The translations under genes and the position numbers were made by a program. Under the pieces are notes generated by a model. That model did no database searches. It was not told where the DNA came from and worked only from the letters and a program-made list of their open reading frames with translations. From NCBI GenBank assembly GCA_030418115.1, contig JAUHQD010000017.1, positions 1 to 64,000 of the forward strand: a DNA stretch of 64,000 nucleotides, given 5' to 3'. This DNA comes from Alteromonadaceae bacterium BrNp21-10. Its GTDB lineage: Bacteria > Pseudomonadota > Gammaproteobacteria > Enterobacterales > Alteromonadaceae. Positions 18,774-27,732 of the stretch are shown piece after piece; the stretch's first letter is position 1, and the number at the start of each line of letters is the position of its first letter.

Positions 18774-18812
18774 ATAAACAACAATGGGGCTTAACGCCCC
18801 ATTGTTGTTTAT
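18774..18812. terminator. Strong bidirectional terminator
   Basis: A perfect 17-bp stem begins ataaacaac and contains the core ggggc/gcccc, around a five-base loop (18791-18795). A/T-rich arms supply the U tract in both directions. It sits between the convergent RIO-kinase and SPOR-like genes. Confidence 0.85.
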
Positions 18813-18819
18813 ACCATCC

Positions 18820-19893
18820 TTAAAACTGAGGGCAGCTAATATTAAAACCAATACTCTCAACTTTTAATAACGCCGATACATCTTCGCGGATAGACGTTAA
18901 TGCCTCGACACTATCGGCCACTAAGATGACCGAGTACCACTGCTGCTCACCTATCAACTTGGGGTGTAACCCAATATTTTTATGGAAACGATTAAGTTTA
19001 TTGGCATAAATACGGGCATTTTCTTCTTCGGTAAAATTCGCTATTTGCACGCAATGATTAGCTGGTGATGTGTTGGACATATTAGAAGCCGACGGTTGGG
19101 CTTTAGCCTGTTTTGGCGCGGCTGACACTGCGGGATGCTTGATTGGCGCTATTACTTCTGGGGCATGAGTTATAAACTCTTTCGATGCCAAGTCAAAAAA
19201 TAGATTATAAGCTTGACCATCCAGTATGCCTTTTACGCTTAAAAGCGCATCATCGTTTAAAAAACTAACATCAAACTCATCCACCGACTCTTTAGGAAAA
19301 TCCAAACACGCAACTGCTAAAGTCGCATTCTGGGTAATACATAAACCTAGGGTAAAATATCGACCACCAATGGTTTTGATGATGCTCAACCACTGATCAT
19401 CAATCACCTTTTTTTGGCGCACATGCTGCGGACCCAGAATAGAAATATCGAGTGTTGTCGCCATATTGCTATTACTACTTAACCAACGAATTTTCTCATA
19501 GCTATTGCCCAGAATAACCGGCAACTTTAAATAAGATATAGCGGTGACATTGTCCTCACATTGCACTAGCACATGTGGATTCGGTTGCAGGCCAATACAG
19601 CCAATATTATCGCCGTATTTTCGGTCATTTTTACGCCACTCGTAATAATGCCCAAAGGCATATTTTTCGGTAACAGAAGATTTACTCAATTTACTGAGGT
19701 CACTGGGTGCAATACTGCCTAAGTTTTGATCACCGACCATAATACTCGAGCTAAAGTCATCGGCGAATATCAGTGGCGACTCGCTAGTGGCGGCACAACA
19801 ATAACCGCTGAACATAGATACTAATAACCAACTAACCCACTTCACGCCCACACATTTTAACTTCATCGCCTGCAACCTAAAACACTGCCTCAT
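18820..19893 (-). CDS. Exported protein with C-terminal SPOR-like domain
   Basis: About 357 aa. The start chosen is the ATG at 19893, which has ggaag at good spacing; a GTG at 19902 and an ATG at 19866 are alternatives. A signal peptide runs to about SGYCCA. The middle region is unrecognised. A low-complexity Ala/Pro/Lys linker (about 255-285) leads to a C-terminal SPOR-like fold: CVQIANFTEEENARIYANKL...WYSVILVADSVEAL. SPOR domains bind denuded peptidoglycan glycans at the septum. The N-terminal two-thirds may be a distinct periplasmic domain. Confidence 0.65.
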   Translation of the reverse strand: MRQCFRLQAMKLKCVGVKWVSWLLVSMFSGYCCAATSESPLIFADDFSSSIMVGDQNLGSIAPSDLSKLSKSSVTEKYAFGHYYEWRKNDRKYGDNIGCIGLQPNPHVLVQCEDNVTAISYLKLPVILGNSYEKIRWLSSNSNMATTLDISILGPQHVRQKKVIDDQWLSIIKTIGGRYFTLGLCITQNATLAVACLDFPKESVDEFDVSFLNDDALLSVKGILDGQAYNLFFDLASKEFITHAPEVIAPIKHPAVSAAPKQAKAQPSASNMSNTSPANHCVQIANFTEEENARIYANKLNRFHKNIGLHPKLIGEQQWYSVILVADSVEALTSIREDVSALLKVESIGFNISCPQF

Positions 19894-20184
19894 AAAAACC
19901 ACTTCCGTTATCCATTCACTATTATTGTTAATAACATAACAAGTTCAAAAAACAATCACAAAATCAATGGCAATCTATTCGAGAACTAAAATATTTAATA
20001 ACCTGATGGATCATTCAGTTGTTTAAGTTTTATTTAACCTATGGCGCTAATATTAAAAAAAGCGAAAACCTATTACCGTTGACTGCACTAATTGCTTTAT
20101 TCTGAGCTTAGAAATTTGTACGTTAATAGTTATTTTTATTGGTTATTTAGTTCATGGACTTCAAGGATTAAGGGTTGATGTCTA

Positions 20185-21576
20185 TCACCCCTTTGTACTA
20201 AACAGAATAAAACAATTTTTGCCGGTTTTTTTGGCCTTGTACAAGGCCGTATCCGCCTGATTATATAAGTCAAAAAATGTCGTGTCATTAGTGGGCAAAT
20301 CGACACTAATACCAATACTCGCGGTCGTATGAGCAATGTTTTTATCGGCTGTTTCATAACGCGCTTCCGCAATCGCTTGCAACAGCCGCTCACAAATTTG
20401 AATCGCGTCTTCTTGTTGTTCCAATTGCACTACAAAGGCAAATTCTTCCCCCCCTAATCGGCCAATTGCGTCTTCTCGCCTAAATACCTGGCGCATGGCA
20501 TCTGCCGTCATTTTTAAGATTCTGTCGCCTGTATCGTGGCCAAATCGGTCATTAACGAGTTTAAAGTCATCCAAGTCAACCACCCCAGTGAGTAACAACG
20601 TTTTATTCCGTCTAGCCAAGCTCAAATGTTTACCCGCTGAATCTTCAAAGCTTCGGCGGTTAGGTAAATTAGTCAGAAAATCATAATAGGCGAGTCTTTG
20701 TAGTTTTAGATTTGCATTTTTTAGCTCTGCATTCTGAGTACTTATCGTCTTTTGCAAGTTTTCTTTAATTTCACGCAAGTCTTGATTACGTTTTTCTAAC
20801 TGCTCTGCATGAAATCTTTGTTCGGTAATATCTCTTTCAATAGCAACAAAATGAGTGACCTGCTGATACTTATTTTTAAGGGGAATGATATTCATATCGA
20901 GCCAATAAGGTCGGCCGTTTTTAGCGTAGTTAAGGATAGATTCTCGAACTGGAAGCTGTTGTTTTAGTGCATTTTTAACGCGCTTTAAACTTTGCTCATC
21001 AGTAAATTTACCTTGGAGTATTCGTGGAGTCTCCCCCATAACTTCTTCCGCACTGTAGCCACTAATATTTTCAAAGGCTTTATTCACATAGACAATTTTC
21101 GGTCCAATTGGTGAATCAAGGGTATCCGCCTCAGTAACAATCACAATATCCTGTGCATTTTCAACCACAGCTTGAAATGAAAATTCCGACTTACGCTCGG
21201 TAATATCACTAAAAGTAATAATGATAAAACCATTATGCTCATCACCCCCCTCTCGGTAGGCATCTACAGCGAACCAGCTAATATTTTTTTCTTCACCGGT
21301 AAATACGCCATATATGATGTCATTAAGGGTTTCCCCCATTTCCGCCACTCGGGAAACTGGATAGAACTCTGTAGGCAATGTCGAGCCGGTTTCATCCACA
21401 AAATGCCAATGGGGATCCATGGCGTCTTTACCAATTAATTGATCATAAGTGAGTTTTAGAAGACTCAATGCGGTGGGGTTAGCGTAAAGAACTGAAGTAT
21501 CCAAACCATGGATAACCACACCAATGCGGGCGTTATCGAGTAACTTCTTTAGATTTATTTCTTTAAATTGATTCAT
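20185..21576 (-). CDS. Cytoplasmic PAS-PAS-GGDEF diguanylate cyclase
   Basis: 463 aa without membrane segments. The first PAS domain spans about 8-130, and the second PAS/PAC about 135-260, ending in the FVAIERDITEQR signature. A coiled-coil linker follows. The GGDEF domain carries the active motif GGEEF and, five residues before it, an RRED inhibitory I-site. It should make c-di-GMP with product inhibition. The PAS ligand is not evident. It is a single gene with no obvious operon partner. Confidence 0.92.
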   Translation of the reverse strand: MNQFKEINLKKLLDNARIGVVIHGLDTSVLYANPTALSLLKLTYDQLIGKDAMDPHWHFVDETGSTLPTEFYPVSRVAEMGETLNDIIYGVFTGEEKNISWFAVDAYREGGDEHNGFIIITFSDITERKSEFSFQAVVENAQDIVIVTEADTLDSPIGPKIVYVNKAFENISGYSAEEVMGETPRILQGKFTDEQSLKRVKNALKQQLPVRESILNYAKNGRPYWLDMNIIPLKNKYQQVTHFVAIERDITEQRFHAEQLEKRNQDLREIKENLQKTISTQNAELKNANLKLQRLAYYDFLTNLPNRRSFEDSAGKHLSLARRNKTLLLTGVVDLDDFKLVNDRFGHDTGDRILKMTADAMRQVFRREDAIGRLGGEEFAFVVQLEQQEDAIQICERLLQAIAEARYETADKNIAHTTASIGISVDLPTNDTTFFDLYNQADTALYKAKKTGKNCFILFSTKG

Positions 21577-21814
21577 TACAACACCTGAATGATGCTTTGA
21601 GTTCTTATCGGAACATCAACCTAAAGCACGAATAATTATTTTATAACCAACAGGTTACATTCAGTTGGGCTTTCACAATTGATAACCATAGTACAGATTC
21701 TCCCACCGCGCTTGTCGAGTTAGCTATTCACTAAATTCTAAAGATTAAAGAAATATTGAAATTACGCGACGAAAATTATGGGGTGGGAGCCTCTGGTTGC
21801 GGCATCGTGCAGGG

Positions 21815-22021
21815 GCGATGCGCCAGAGCAGTTTCAGTCAATGCTTTGGATGTACTACCTATTCTCAATTGAGTTTCTGTTGTGGCGGGTATTTCATCTT
21901 AAATGCCTGCCCAACCCGATGCGCCGGCCCACACCACTTCACCGTCAATAGCCACTGCAGCAGATATGGCTGGGGCATTAATACTGGCTTTAAGTTGAGT
22001 TAATAATTCAAGCGCTTGAGG
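21815..22021 (-). pseudogene. Remnant of a serine hydrolase (beta-lactamase/AmpC-like family)
   Basis: Read on the minus strand, one frame gives ALELLTQLKASINAPAIS, then VAIDGEVVWAGASGW. An in-frame TAA (21899-21901) follows, then TTETQLRIGSTSKALTETALA. This matches the N-terminal part of class C-type serine hydrolases, including the SxxK catalytic motif STSK. The signal peptide and everything after the SxxK helix are missing. It overlaps the 3' end of the DUF2986 gene by 14 bases in another frame. It is a decayed gene, not a product. Confidence 0.6.
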
Positions 22022-22184
22022 TTGGGTCTTCTGATTCAGCCCCAGTTTCTAACTCTGCTGCGGCCTCTAGCCTGGCACGTTCCGCCTTAGAAACGTACTT
22101 GTCCTTTTTATTACCGGCGCCTTTGGCTTTAGCGGCTTTGAGGCGTTTTTGCAGTATTTGGTTTAATTTTTTCTTTCTATTCAT
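22008..22184 (-). CDS. DUF2986-family small basic protein
   Basis: 58 aa, beginning MNRKKKLNQILQKRLKAAKA and continuing with a KKDKYVSKAERARLEAA segment. This is the typical form of DUF2986 proteins, short Lys/Arg-rich proteins of Gammaproteobacteria with unknown function. The acidic tail is variable in the family. There is no clear ribosome site before the ATG. It runs into the remnant serine hydrolase downstream. A nucleic-acid or ribosome link is plausible from the charge but unproven. Confidence 0.7.
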   Translation of the reverse strand: MNRKKKLNQILQKRLKAAKAKGAGNKKDKYVSKAERARLEAAAELETGAESEDPTSSA

Positions 22185-22341
22185 GGGGATATCTTATCTT
22201 CTTGGGCAATGTTGTATTGCAGATATGGCGGCGGAAATAATATAACTTACTTCGTCATTTTGGCCATTATAACCCATCCCCTCGCAGCTGTTATTTTTAC
22301 TTGAATACAAATGGTTAAAAGCTGGTAATATGCGCGCCATT

Positions 22342-22382
22342 GCCACATAGCCCCAACGCACAGGTTGTTGGGGCTATGTGGC
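22342..22382 (+). promoter_or_regulatory. 16-bp stem-loop in the yggL leader
   Basis: gccacatagccccaac (22342-22357) is perfectly inverted at 22367-22382 around a nine-base loop. It ends 35 bases before the yggL start codon and is followed by gaactaaatcattttta, a weak U-rich run. It may be a terminator/attenuator or a protein-binding leader hairpin controlling yggL. Which one is inference. Confidence 0.55.
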
Positions 22383-22417
22383 GAACTAAATCATTTTTAG
22401 CTTATATAGGTATCAGC

Positions 22418-22756
22418 ATGTCAGAGAAAACTACCCGCAACAGACGCATCAGAAAAAAATTGTATTTGGATGAGTTTGCCATCTTAGGCTTTGAATTTAG
22501 TTGCAAGTTAGCTGTTGCTTCTGAAGAAGAATATGAGCAATTTTTTAACAACTTTGCTGAGTTAGTTAATAGCAACCATCTTTATATTACCCTTGATAAC
22601 GATAGCGAAATATTTGAAGGCTCGGTAACCTCGGCCGACCGTTATGGCAACGCAGTAGAAGAAGACCGTGCCGCTATCGAATCACTATTAACATCTAACG
22701 CTATCGTTAGTGATGTAAAAGTAGGTCCATTGGTAGATGCTTTTTACGGAATGTAA
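22418..22756 (+). CDS. yggL: YggL-family 50S ribosome-associated protein
   Basis: 112 aa from the ATG at 22418, which has taggt upstream. The frame is open further upstream, but that part covers the leader hairpin. The pattern NRRIRKKLYLDEFAILGFEF, then a small alpha/beta domain ending VGPLVDAFYGM, matches YggL (DUF469), a protein reported to bind the large ribosomal subunit. It stands alone with a hairpin-containing leader, suggesting post-initiation control. Confidence 0.85.
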   Translation: MSEKTTRNRRIRKKLYLDEFAILGFEFSCKLAVASEEEYEQFFNNFAELVNSNHLYITLDNDSEIFEGSVTSADRYGNAVEEDRAAIESLLTSNAIVSDVKVGPLVDAFYGM

Positions 22757-22892
22757 TCAGCGAACATTAATTCAGCTCGATTGGCAGATGGCATGATTTT
22801 CATGTCATCAAGCTTGTTTTATACTCGCCATTCTATATTCCAGTTAGCTACTTAAATCCCCCAAAATCACCAGCAACACAATTCCCTCTTTG

Positions 22893-23396
22893 CTACTTAT
22901 CTGCCGGCATCGAAACGGGGGGTGTAAGTTGCACTTTTAATTGTCCATTACTAAAGATTAACCAAGGCGTTTTAAAATCCGTGAGTATTACTTTTCCATT
23001 AGGATTTTGTGGGTGATCGGCATAAGCAATAACCGCTAGCGCTTTTTTGTGGTTTGTTGGTAATGCTATTGACTCATCGCTAAAGCCCGCAACCATTTGC
23101 CATTGAAGAATATCAATGCTGGCTTGATAACCGGCTAAAAACGCCGATTTCTGCTGGAACCATTGATTTGAATTAACATCGGTCAACGCCGCCAATGCTT
23201 CGTTACTATATATAAAAAGCACATCAATGCTAATGGCGTGATGCAAGTTTTCATTAGGTGCAACATAAACTGCAACGCTGTTAACTTGATTATTCCTCGC
23301 CCACGGATTGACGTCATTTAATAGCGTACAAGCGCTTAGGTACGTCAATACCATCATTAACAAAAACAATCGTTGAATGTTTAACAACTTAATCAT
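22893..23396 (-). CDS. Hypothetical lipoprotein
   Basis: 167 aa. A signal peptide with lipobox LSAC (Cys23) indicates a lipid-anchored envelope protein. The mature part begins with VNSVAVYVAPNENLHHAISIDVLFIY, a beta-rich pattern loosely similar to small secretion-system lipoproteins, but no T6SS or other secretion genes are nearby. I do not recognise the family. It is a single gene between yggL and the phosphorylase-kinase-like gene, in the opposite direction to both. Confidence 0.75.
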   Translation of the reverse strand: MIKLLNIQRLFLLMMVLTYLSACTLLNDVNPWARNNQVNSVAVYVAPNENLHHAISIDVLFIYSNEALAALTDVNSNQWFQQKSAFLAGYQASIDILQWQMVAGFSDESIALPTNHKKALAVIAYADHPQNPNGKVILTDFKTPWLIFSNGQLKVQLTPPVSMPADK

Positions 23397-23628
23397 TTAG
23401 ACACCTCATTACATGTGAAAATACCAGCAACCCTAAAGATGTGCCACAAGATGTTTATCAATCACTTATCAACTTTGGCAATTGCCTAAGTTAACGTAAA
23501 AATGTATAAGTTGATTTAACACATAATTTCCGCATGTGATGCCCATACTATACTGCTTGAATGTATAAACGACTTGCCAAAGTGGTATTAATTTAGGATG
23601 ACACTTTTTCTAGAAAACAGGATGAATT

Positions 23629-26600
23629 ATGCGTGAGCTTGACTTAAGAATAAGCCTTGACCAGTACTATCAACAAATTAAAGCGGTCATCATTGATAAA
23701 CAACATCCTATTTCAGGTTTGTTACCCGCCAGCACCGCTATTACCAATCATGGCAACTATCAAGACGCATGGGTCAGAGATAACGTCTACAGCATACTCG
23801 CGGTTTGGGGGCTGGCGTTAGCTTATCGACAGCTCGACAACGACGATGGTCGTGCGCTGGAATTACAGCAACGCACGGTTAAATTAATGCGTGGTTTGTT
23901 GCGATCCATGATGAACCAATCGGCAAAAGTGGAAGCCTTTAAAAAGACCCGTAATCCTCTGGATTCCCTACACGCCAAATATGACACCGCCAGCGGCAAT
24001 AACGTAGTAGCTGATGACGAATGGGGGCATTTGCAAATTGATGCTACATCGGTATTTTTACTGATGATGACCCAGATGATCGCTTCAGGCCTGAGGATTA
24101 TATGGACGAATGAAGAAGTTTGTTTCATCCAAAATTTAGTCTATTACATTGAGCGAGCCTATCGTACGCCGGACTTCGGTATCTGGGAGAGAGGTGCCAA
24201 AAGCAATAGTGGCAACGTCGAACTCAACGCCAGTTCTTTGGGTATGGCTAAAGCGGCACTTGAAGCGCTGTCGGGTTTTAATCTATATGGCGCCAAAGGA
24301 TCCCAACGCTCGGTTATCCATGTCGTTCCAGACAATATCGCCCAAGCCAATATCACCCTCACTTCCATGTTGCCAAGAGAGTCCAATACCAAGGAAATCG
24401 ATGCCGCCTTGTTAAGTGTTATCGGTTTTCCTGCGTTCACTGTGCCGGACCAGACTCTTGCCAATAAAGTGCGCAATGACATTATTAGCAAATTAGAGGG
24501 GCGCTACGGTCTTAAGCGTTTTTTACGAGATGGCCATCAAACCGCGCTGGAAGATGAAGATCGTTTGCACTATGAAGAACAAGAATTAAAACAATTTGAG
24601 AATATCGAATCTGAATGGCCTTTGTTTTTTACCTATTTGTATTTAGATGCCATCTTTCGTAACGATCGCCAACAAGTAACCCATTATCGCCAGCGACTGG
24701 ATGAGGTATTGGTCGAGCACAACGGCCAAAAACTATTGCCCGAACTATATTATGTGCCTGAAGAGTCCATCGAATTGGAACGCTTAAATCCCGGTTCACA
24801 AAACCGTGTCCCTAATGAAAACGTACCACTGGTATGGGCACAAAGTTTGTTTTTACTTGGCGCCATGTTAGAAGACGGTTTGTTGCGCCCAGGCGATCTC
24901 GATCCCCTAGGTCGACGTCATGCAAAACCATTAAAACAACCGGTGATACAACTAATCTTTCTAGCAGAAGATGAAGCCCTACAAGATGAACTTGCCACTT
25001 TTGGCGTTAGTACCGAAACTCTCAGTGACATTGCTCCGGTGAAAGTATGTAGACCAGAAGACATCGCCGCAGTGCACGCGCAAGTAGGACGCTGCGACAG
25101 TTTAGGCTTAACCGGTCGCACCTTCCGTATTCCTAAAAGTTTAGCCACTAGTCGGGTATATAAATTGGCTAATTCACGGGTAGTCTGCCTTACCCCCTCC
25201 TTTATGCAACAGGCATTCTTCCTCAGTTACGACATTGATTTTCTAATGCGCCGTTTTAAAAGTGAATTAAGTTATTTACAACGTAATTGGACAGAGCTTG
25301 GTAGGCCAACCGTTACGGTACTACTCACCAGACAAATGCTCGATGCCGACCGCAGCTCATTTTTTGAGTTAATGAAACAAGTAGAAGCAGGCGACGTCGA
25401 CGGTATCGCGGTTAAACACGGAAAAATGGCGCAATTAGCAGCGACGGCTGCCATAGAGCGTATTGAAAATTTACATGATTTTGTGTTGCCTGATGCACCG
25501 CTAGAACAAATGTTAGCCACATCATGCCGACTAGACGTAAGTGCCCAACATATTGCCTTATCCCAAGCCGAAGATTTGGAAATCGACCTATGCACGGACC
25601 AGCACATATTAGTGACTCGCTTAGCAACGGCAAATAATGTCTATGAGCAAATTGCCATTTTGTCGGCATTGGTAAAATTACAAAACCTAGACGCAACCGT
25701 CAGTATTAATAACGCCGTGTATTCACTGCGCGACCTTATTGAAGAAGTGTACTGTCAGGCGGGTCGCTTTCGGGTGTGGTCGGTTTTACGTGCTGCCTCA
25801 GGTTTACTGGGCAAATCAGATGGCGACTTAGGTTTGGCCGTAAGTGCACTATTGGTGGCGCAAAAAATCATTCAGGTGGGCCGTTCCTATACCGATGAAT
25901 CGTTGATTTGTCGCCCACTCCATGACGATGAGTTACTGGCTAAGATCCATAGCTATTGCCGCGAAGATGCACGGGACCAAATTTTAACTCAAGAAGTACT
26001 GCTGTGTTTGGGCTTATTAATTAAGGCACGCCCCGAGCTCTTTAGTGAACTACTCACCATTAGAGTAAGCCATTTAATAATGTTACTCAGTAGCCAAATT
26101 GCTCGAGCAGACAACATTGAGCCCGATGAAGCCTACGAGCGTTTAATGAACATCGCTCCTTCAATCATTCAACAACGTTTGGAAGCGGTATTGGAAGACT
26201 ACCAATCATTAAATGATTTACCGTTAAAAATGGAAATACTGCACGCCAAGGGTTCCACCGATAATTTACAATGGCAGCAAAATCTTGGTCTAGAAAGGTT
26301 GGATACACCAGCAGATGGTTGGTTAGCCTGGCGTCAACATCAAGGAATTATTGATCGCCGTTCGGCTGATTTTAATGAAAAAATCTGGTTAATTCTGCAT
26401 CACACCACGGGTTTGGTGATTGGCAATAAAATGGACAAACGTAATAGAATCAACAGCGGTGTGGTGCTCAGTGACATGACCCCTGGCGAGGCCGCTTTTG
26501 CCTTATTAACTGAACACATGTTAAATAACATTCAGGCGGCTGAATATCGCCAATTAACCGTTGAAGCTCTAACCGCCATGGCCAGCTTTTTTACCCAAAA

Positions 26601-26826
26601 CCCAAGTTTAAAAGTCGATGAAGCGATAGCGGTTGATGTCACCATTGGCCACGCAGTTAATTTGGCTTATTTACAATCCTACCCACAACGTGCCGATAAT
26701 TATCACGAACACAAAAGCCATGCATGGGACTGCTTTTATGCCAGCTCATCTCAAGAAACCACCGCGTTTATTGTGCAAGCCCTGAGTAATCTACTCATAG
26801 TACGCACGCCAGCCTTGGAGTTTTAG
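23629..26826 (+). CDS. GH15/phosphorylase-kinase alpha/beta-like large protein
   Basis: 1065 aa, no signal peptide. The first 420 residues form an (alpha/alpha)6-type domain of the GH15/phosphorylase b kinase regulatory-subunit family, seen in ISGLLPASTAITNHGNYQDAW, AWVRDNVYSILAVWGLALAY and WERGAKSNSGNVELNASSLG. The remaining 600 residues continue with helical repeats like those of eukaryotic PhK alpha/beta subunits. In eukaryotes these regulate glycogen phosphorylase kinase; the bacterial role is unclear. No glycogen genes are nearby. A bidirectional terminator follows. Confidence 0.85.
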   Translation: MRELDLRISLDQYYQQIKAVIIDKQHPISGLLPASTAITNHGNYQDAWVRDNVYSILAVWGLALAYRQLDNDDGRALELQQRTVKLMRGLLRSMMNQSAKVEAFKKTRNPLDSLHAKYDTASGNNVVADDEWGHLQIDATSVFLLMMTQMIASGLRIIWTNEEVCFIQNLVYYIERAYRTPDFGIWERGAKSNSGNVELNASSLGMAKAALEALSGFNLYGAKGSQRSVIHVVPDNIAQANITLTSMLPRESNTKEIDAALLSVIGFPAFTVPDQTLANKVRNDIISKLEGRYGLKRFLRDGHQTALEDEDRLHYEEQELKQFENIESEWPLFFTYLYLDAIFRNDRQQVTHYRQRLDEVLVEHNGQKLLPELYYVPEESIELERLNPGSQNRVPNENVPLVWAQSLFLLGAMLEDGLLRPGDLDPLGRRHAKPLKQPVIQLIFLAEDEALQDELATFGVSTETLSDIAPVKVCRPEDIAAVHAQVGRCDSLGLTGRTFRIPKSLATSRVYKLANSRVVCLTPSFMQQAFFLSYDIDFLMRRFKSELSYLQRNWTELGRPTVTVLLTRQMLDADRSSFFELMKQVEAGDVDGIAVKHGKMAQLAATAAIERIENLHDFVLPDAPLEQMLATSCRLDVSAQHIALSQAEDLEIDLCTDQHILVTRLATANNVYEQIAILSALVKLQNLDATVSINNAVYSLRDLIEEVYCQAGRFRVWSVLRAASGLLGKSDGDLGLAVSALLVAQKIIQVGRSYTDESLICRPLHDDELLAKIHSYCREDARDQILTQEVLLCLGLLIKARPELFSELLTIRVSHLIMLLSSQIARADNIEPDEAYERLMNIAPSIIQQRLEAVLEDYQSLNDLPLKMEILHAKGSTDNLQWQQNLGLERLDTPADGWLAWRQHQGIIDRRSADFNEKIWLILHHTTGLVIGNKMDKRNRINSGVVLSDMTPGEAAFALLTEHMLNNIQAAEYRQLTVEALTAMASFFTQNPSLKVDEAIAVDVTIGHAVNLAYLQSYPQRADNYHEHKSHAWDCFYASSSQETTAFIVQALSNLLIVRTPALEF

Positions 26827-26907
26827 CGTAGGTAATTGAACGGAAATTAAGGATGATTGCCGTTACCGGTTAACCCCCTCTACTAGATTCCGTTAAACAA
26901 GTCACAA

Positions 26908-26932
26908 AAAAGCCGACACAAGGTCGGCTTTT
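26908..26932. terminator. Bidirectional Rho-independent terminator
   Basis: aaaagccgac (26908-26917) pairs with gtcggctttt (26923-26932) over a five-base loop, with A and T runs on both sides. It lies between the convergent PhK-like gene and the lipoprotein gene. Confidence 0.85.
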
Positions 26933-26949
26933 AATGTTTTATATAATGC

Positions 26950-27315
26950 TTAGCAATCTTTTACATCGCCACCGGTTTTTTCTTTAGTGGCGATACAGGC
27001 TTCTTTTAGTTTCTGTAAGCCATCTTCTTTTAATTCAGCGGCTTTTTCTTTGGCTGCATCGGTCATTTCGCCAGCCTCTTCTTTTGCTGAATCATAGGCT
27101 TCTGTTGCGCCTTCTTTAGCGGAATCATAACCATCAATAACACCGTCTTTGGCATCTTCCATTACTTCAGCGGTTTTATCCTTAGCTTGTTCCAGTTTGG
27201 CTGCGGCTTCTTTTTTAACTTCTTCTGTTTTCTCTTTATTCGCTTCAGAACAACCAGACATGCCGAACAAGGAAAGGGTGATTAATATGGCTAGGGTATT
27301 TTTCGTGATATTCAT
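26950..27315 (-). CDS. Small lipoprotein with Ala/Lys/Glu helical repeats
   Basis: 121 aa. The lipobox is MSGC (Cys22). The mature part is almost entirely charged amphipathic helix with repeated DSAKE/DAAKEKA units (YDSAKEGATEA, YDSAKEEAGEM), like LEA/apolipoprotein-type or Lpp-like coiled coils. Two Cys near the C-terminus (CIATKEKTGGDVKDC) may form a disulfide. Possible roles are envelope spacing or stress protection; no specific function is assigned. A single gene with its own promoter region. Confidence 0.8.
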   Translation of the reverse strand: MNITKNTLAILITLSLFGMSGCSEANKEKTEEVKKEAAAKLEQAKDKTAEVMEDAKDGVIDGYDSAKEGATEAYDSAKEEAGEMTDAAKEKAAELKEDGLQKLKEACIATKEKTGGDVKDC

Positions 27316-27732
27316 ACAAGATCCTCTTGTGTGTAGGCGTAATACTACGCAACAGTAATAGCGACGTTATCAATTACTACCACCACTATATACCCAATTT
27401 TTTAAAAAAATAAGACTTACATCAGCAGCAAATAAGTGAGTTAACCAAATCACCCAAGCTTAGCTTCTCAAAGATCCTAGATTGTCGTGTCTAACTACAA
27501 TTTATAGAAATATAAAAGCCAGTAACGATAACAACACCAGTCACCAACAACCATCAACAATCAATAAAACGTTAATATAATTAACAAATAGATCATAACT
27601 AGTCATTAAATATCACAAATCAATCAAAACATTTCACATTTTTCTTGACCAATACAAAATCACCTGTCTATATTATGACCCTTAATCATACTGCAGCATT
27701 GTTTTGAACTATCTCAAAAAGGAACATATTTC
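27316..27732. promoter_or_regulatory. AT-rich intergenic region with promoter for the CE15/dockerin gene
   Basis: 417 bp, strongly A/T-rich and without open frames of interest. A good sigma70 match lies near its right end: TTGACC (27645-27650), 18-bp spacer, TATATT (27669-27674), followed by an aaaggaac ribosome site before the ATG at 27733. The rest shows only short A/T tracts. Confidence 0.5.

Noticed and set aside
21797-22003. 68-codon plus-strand frame
   Set aside because: It is the antisense of the serine-hydrolase remnant, which shows protein-level similarity on the minus strand.
22340-22417. Upstream extension of the yggL frame
   Set aside because: The extension lies over a 16-bp hairpin and does not resemble YggL. 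The ATG at 22418 has a better ribosome site.
22893-23396. T6SS TssJ-like lipoprotein
   Set aside because: The resemblance is superficial and no type VI genes are nearby, so it is left as a hypothetical lipoprotein.
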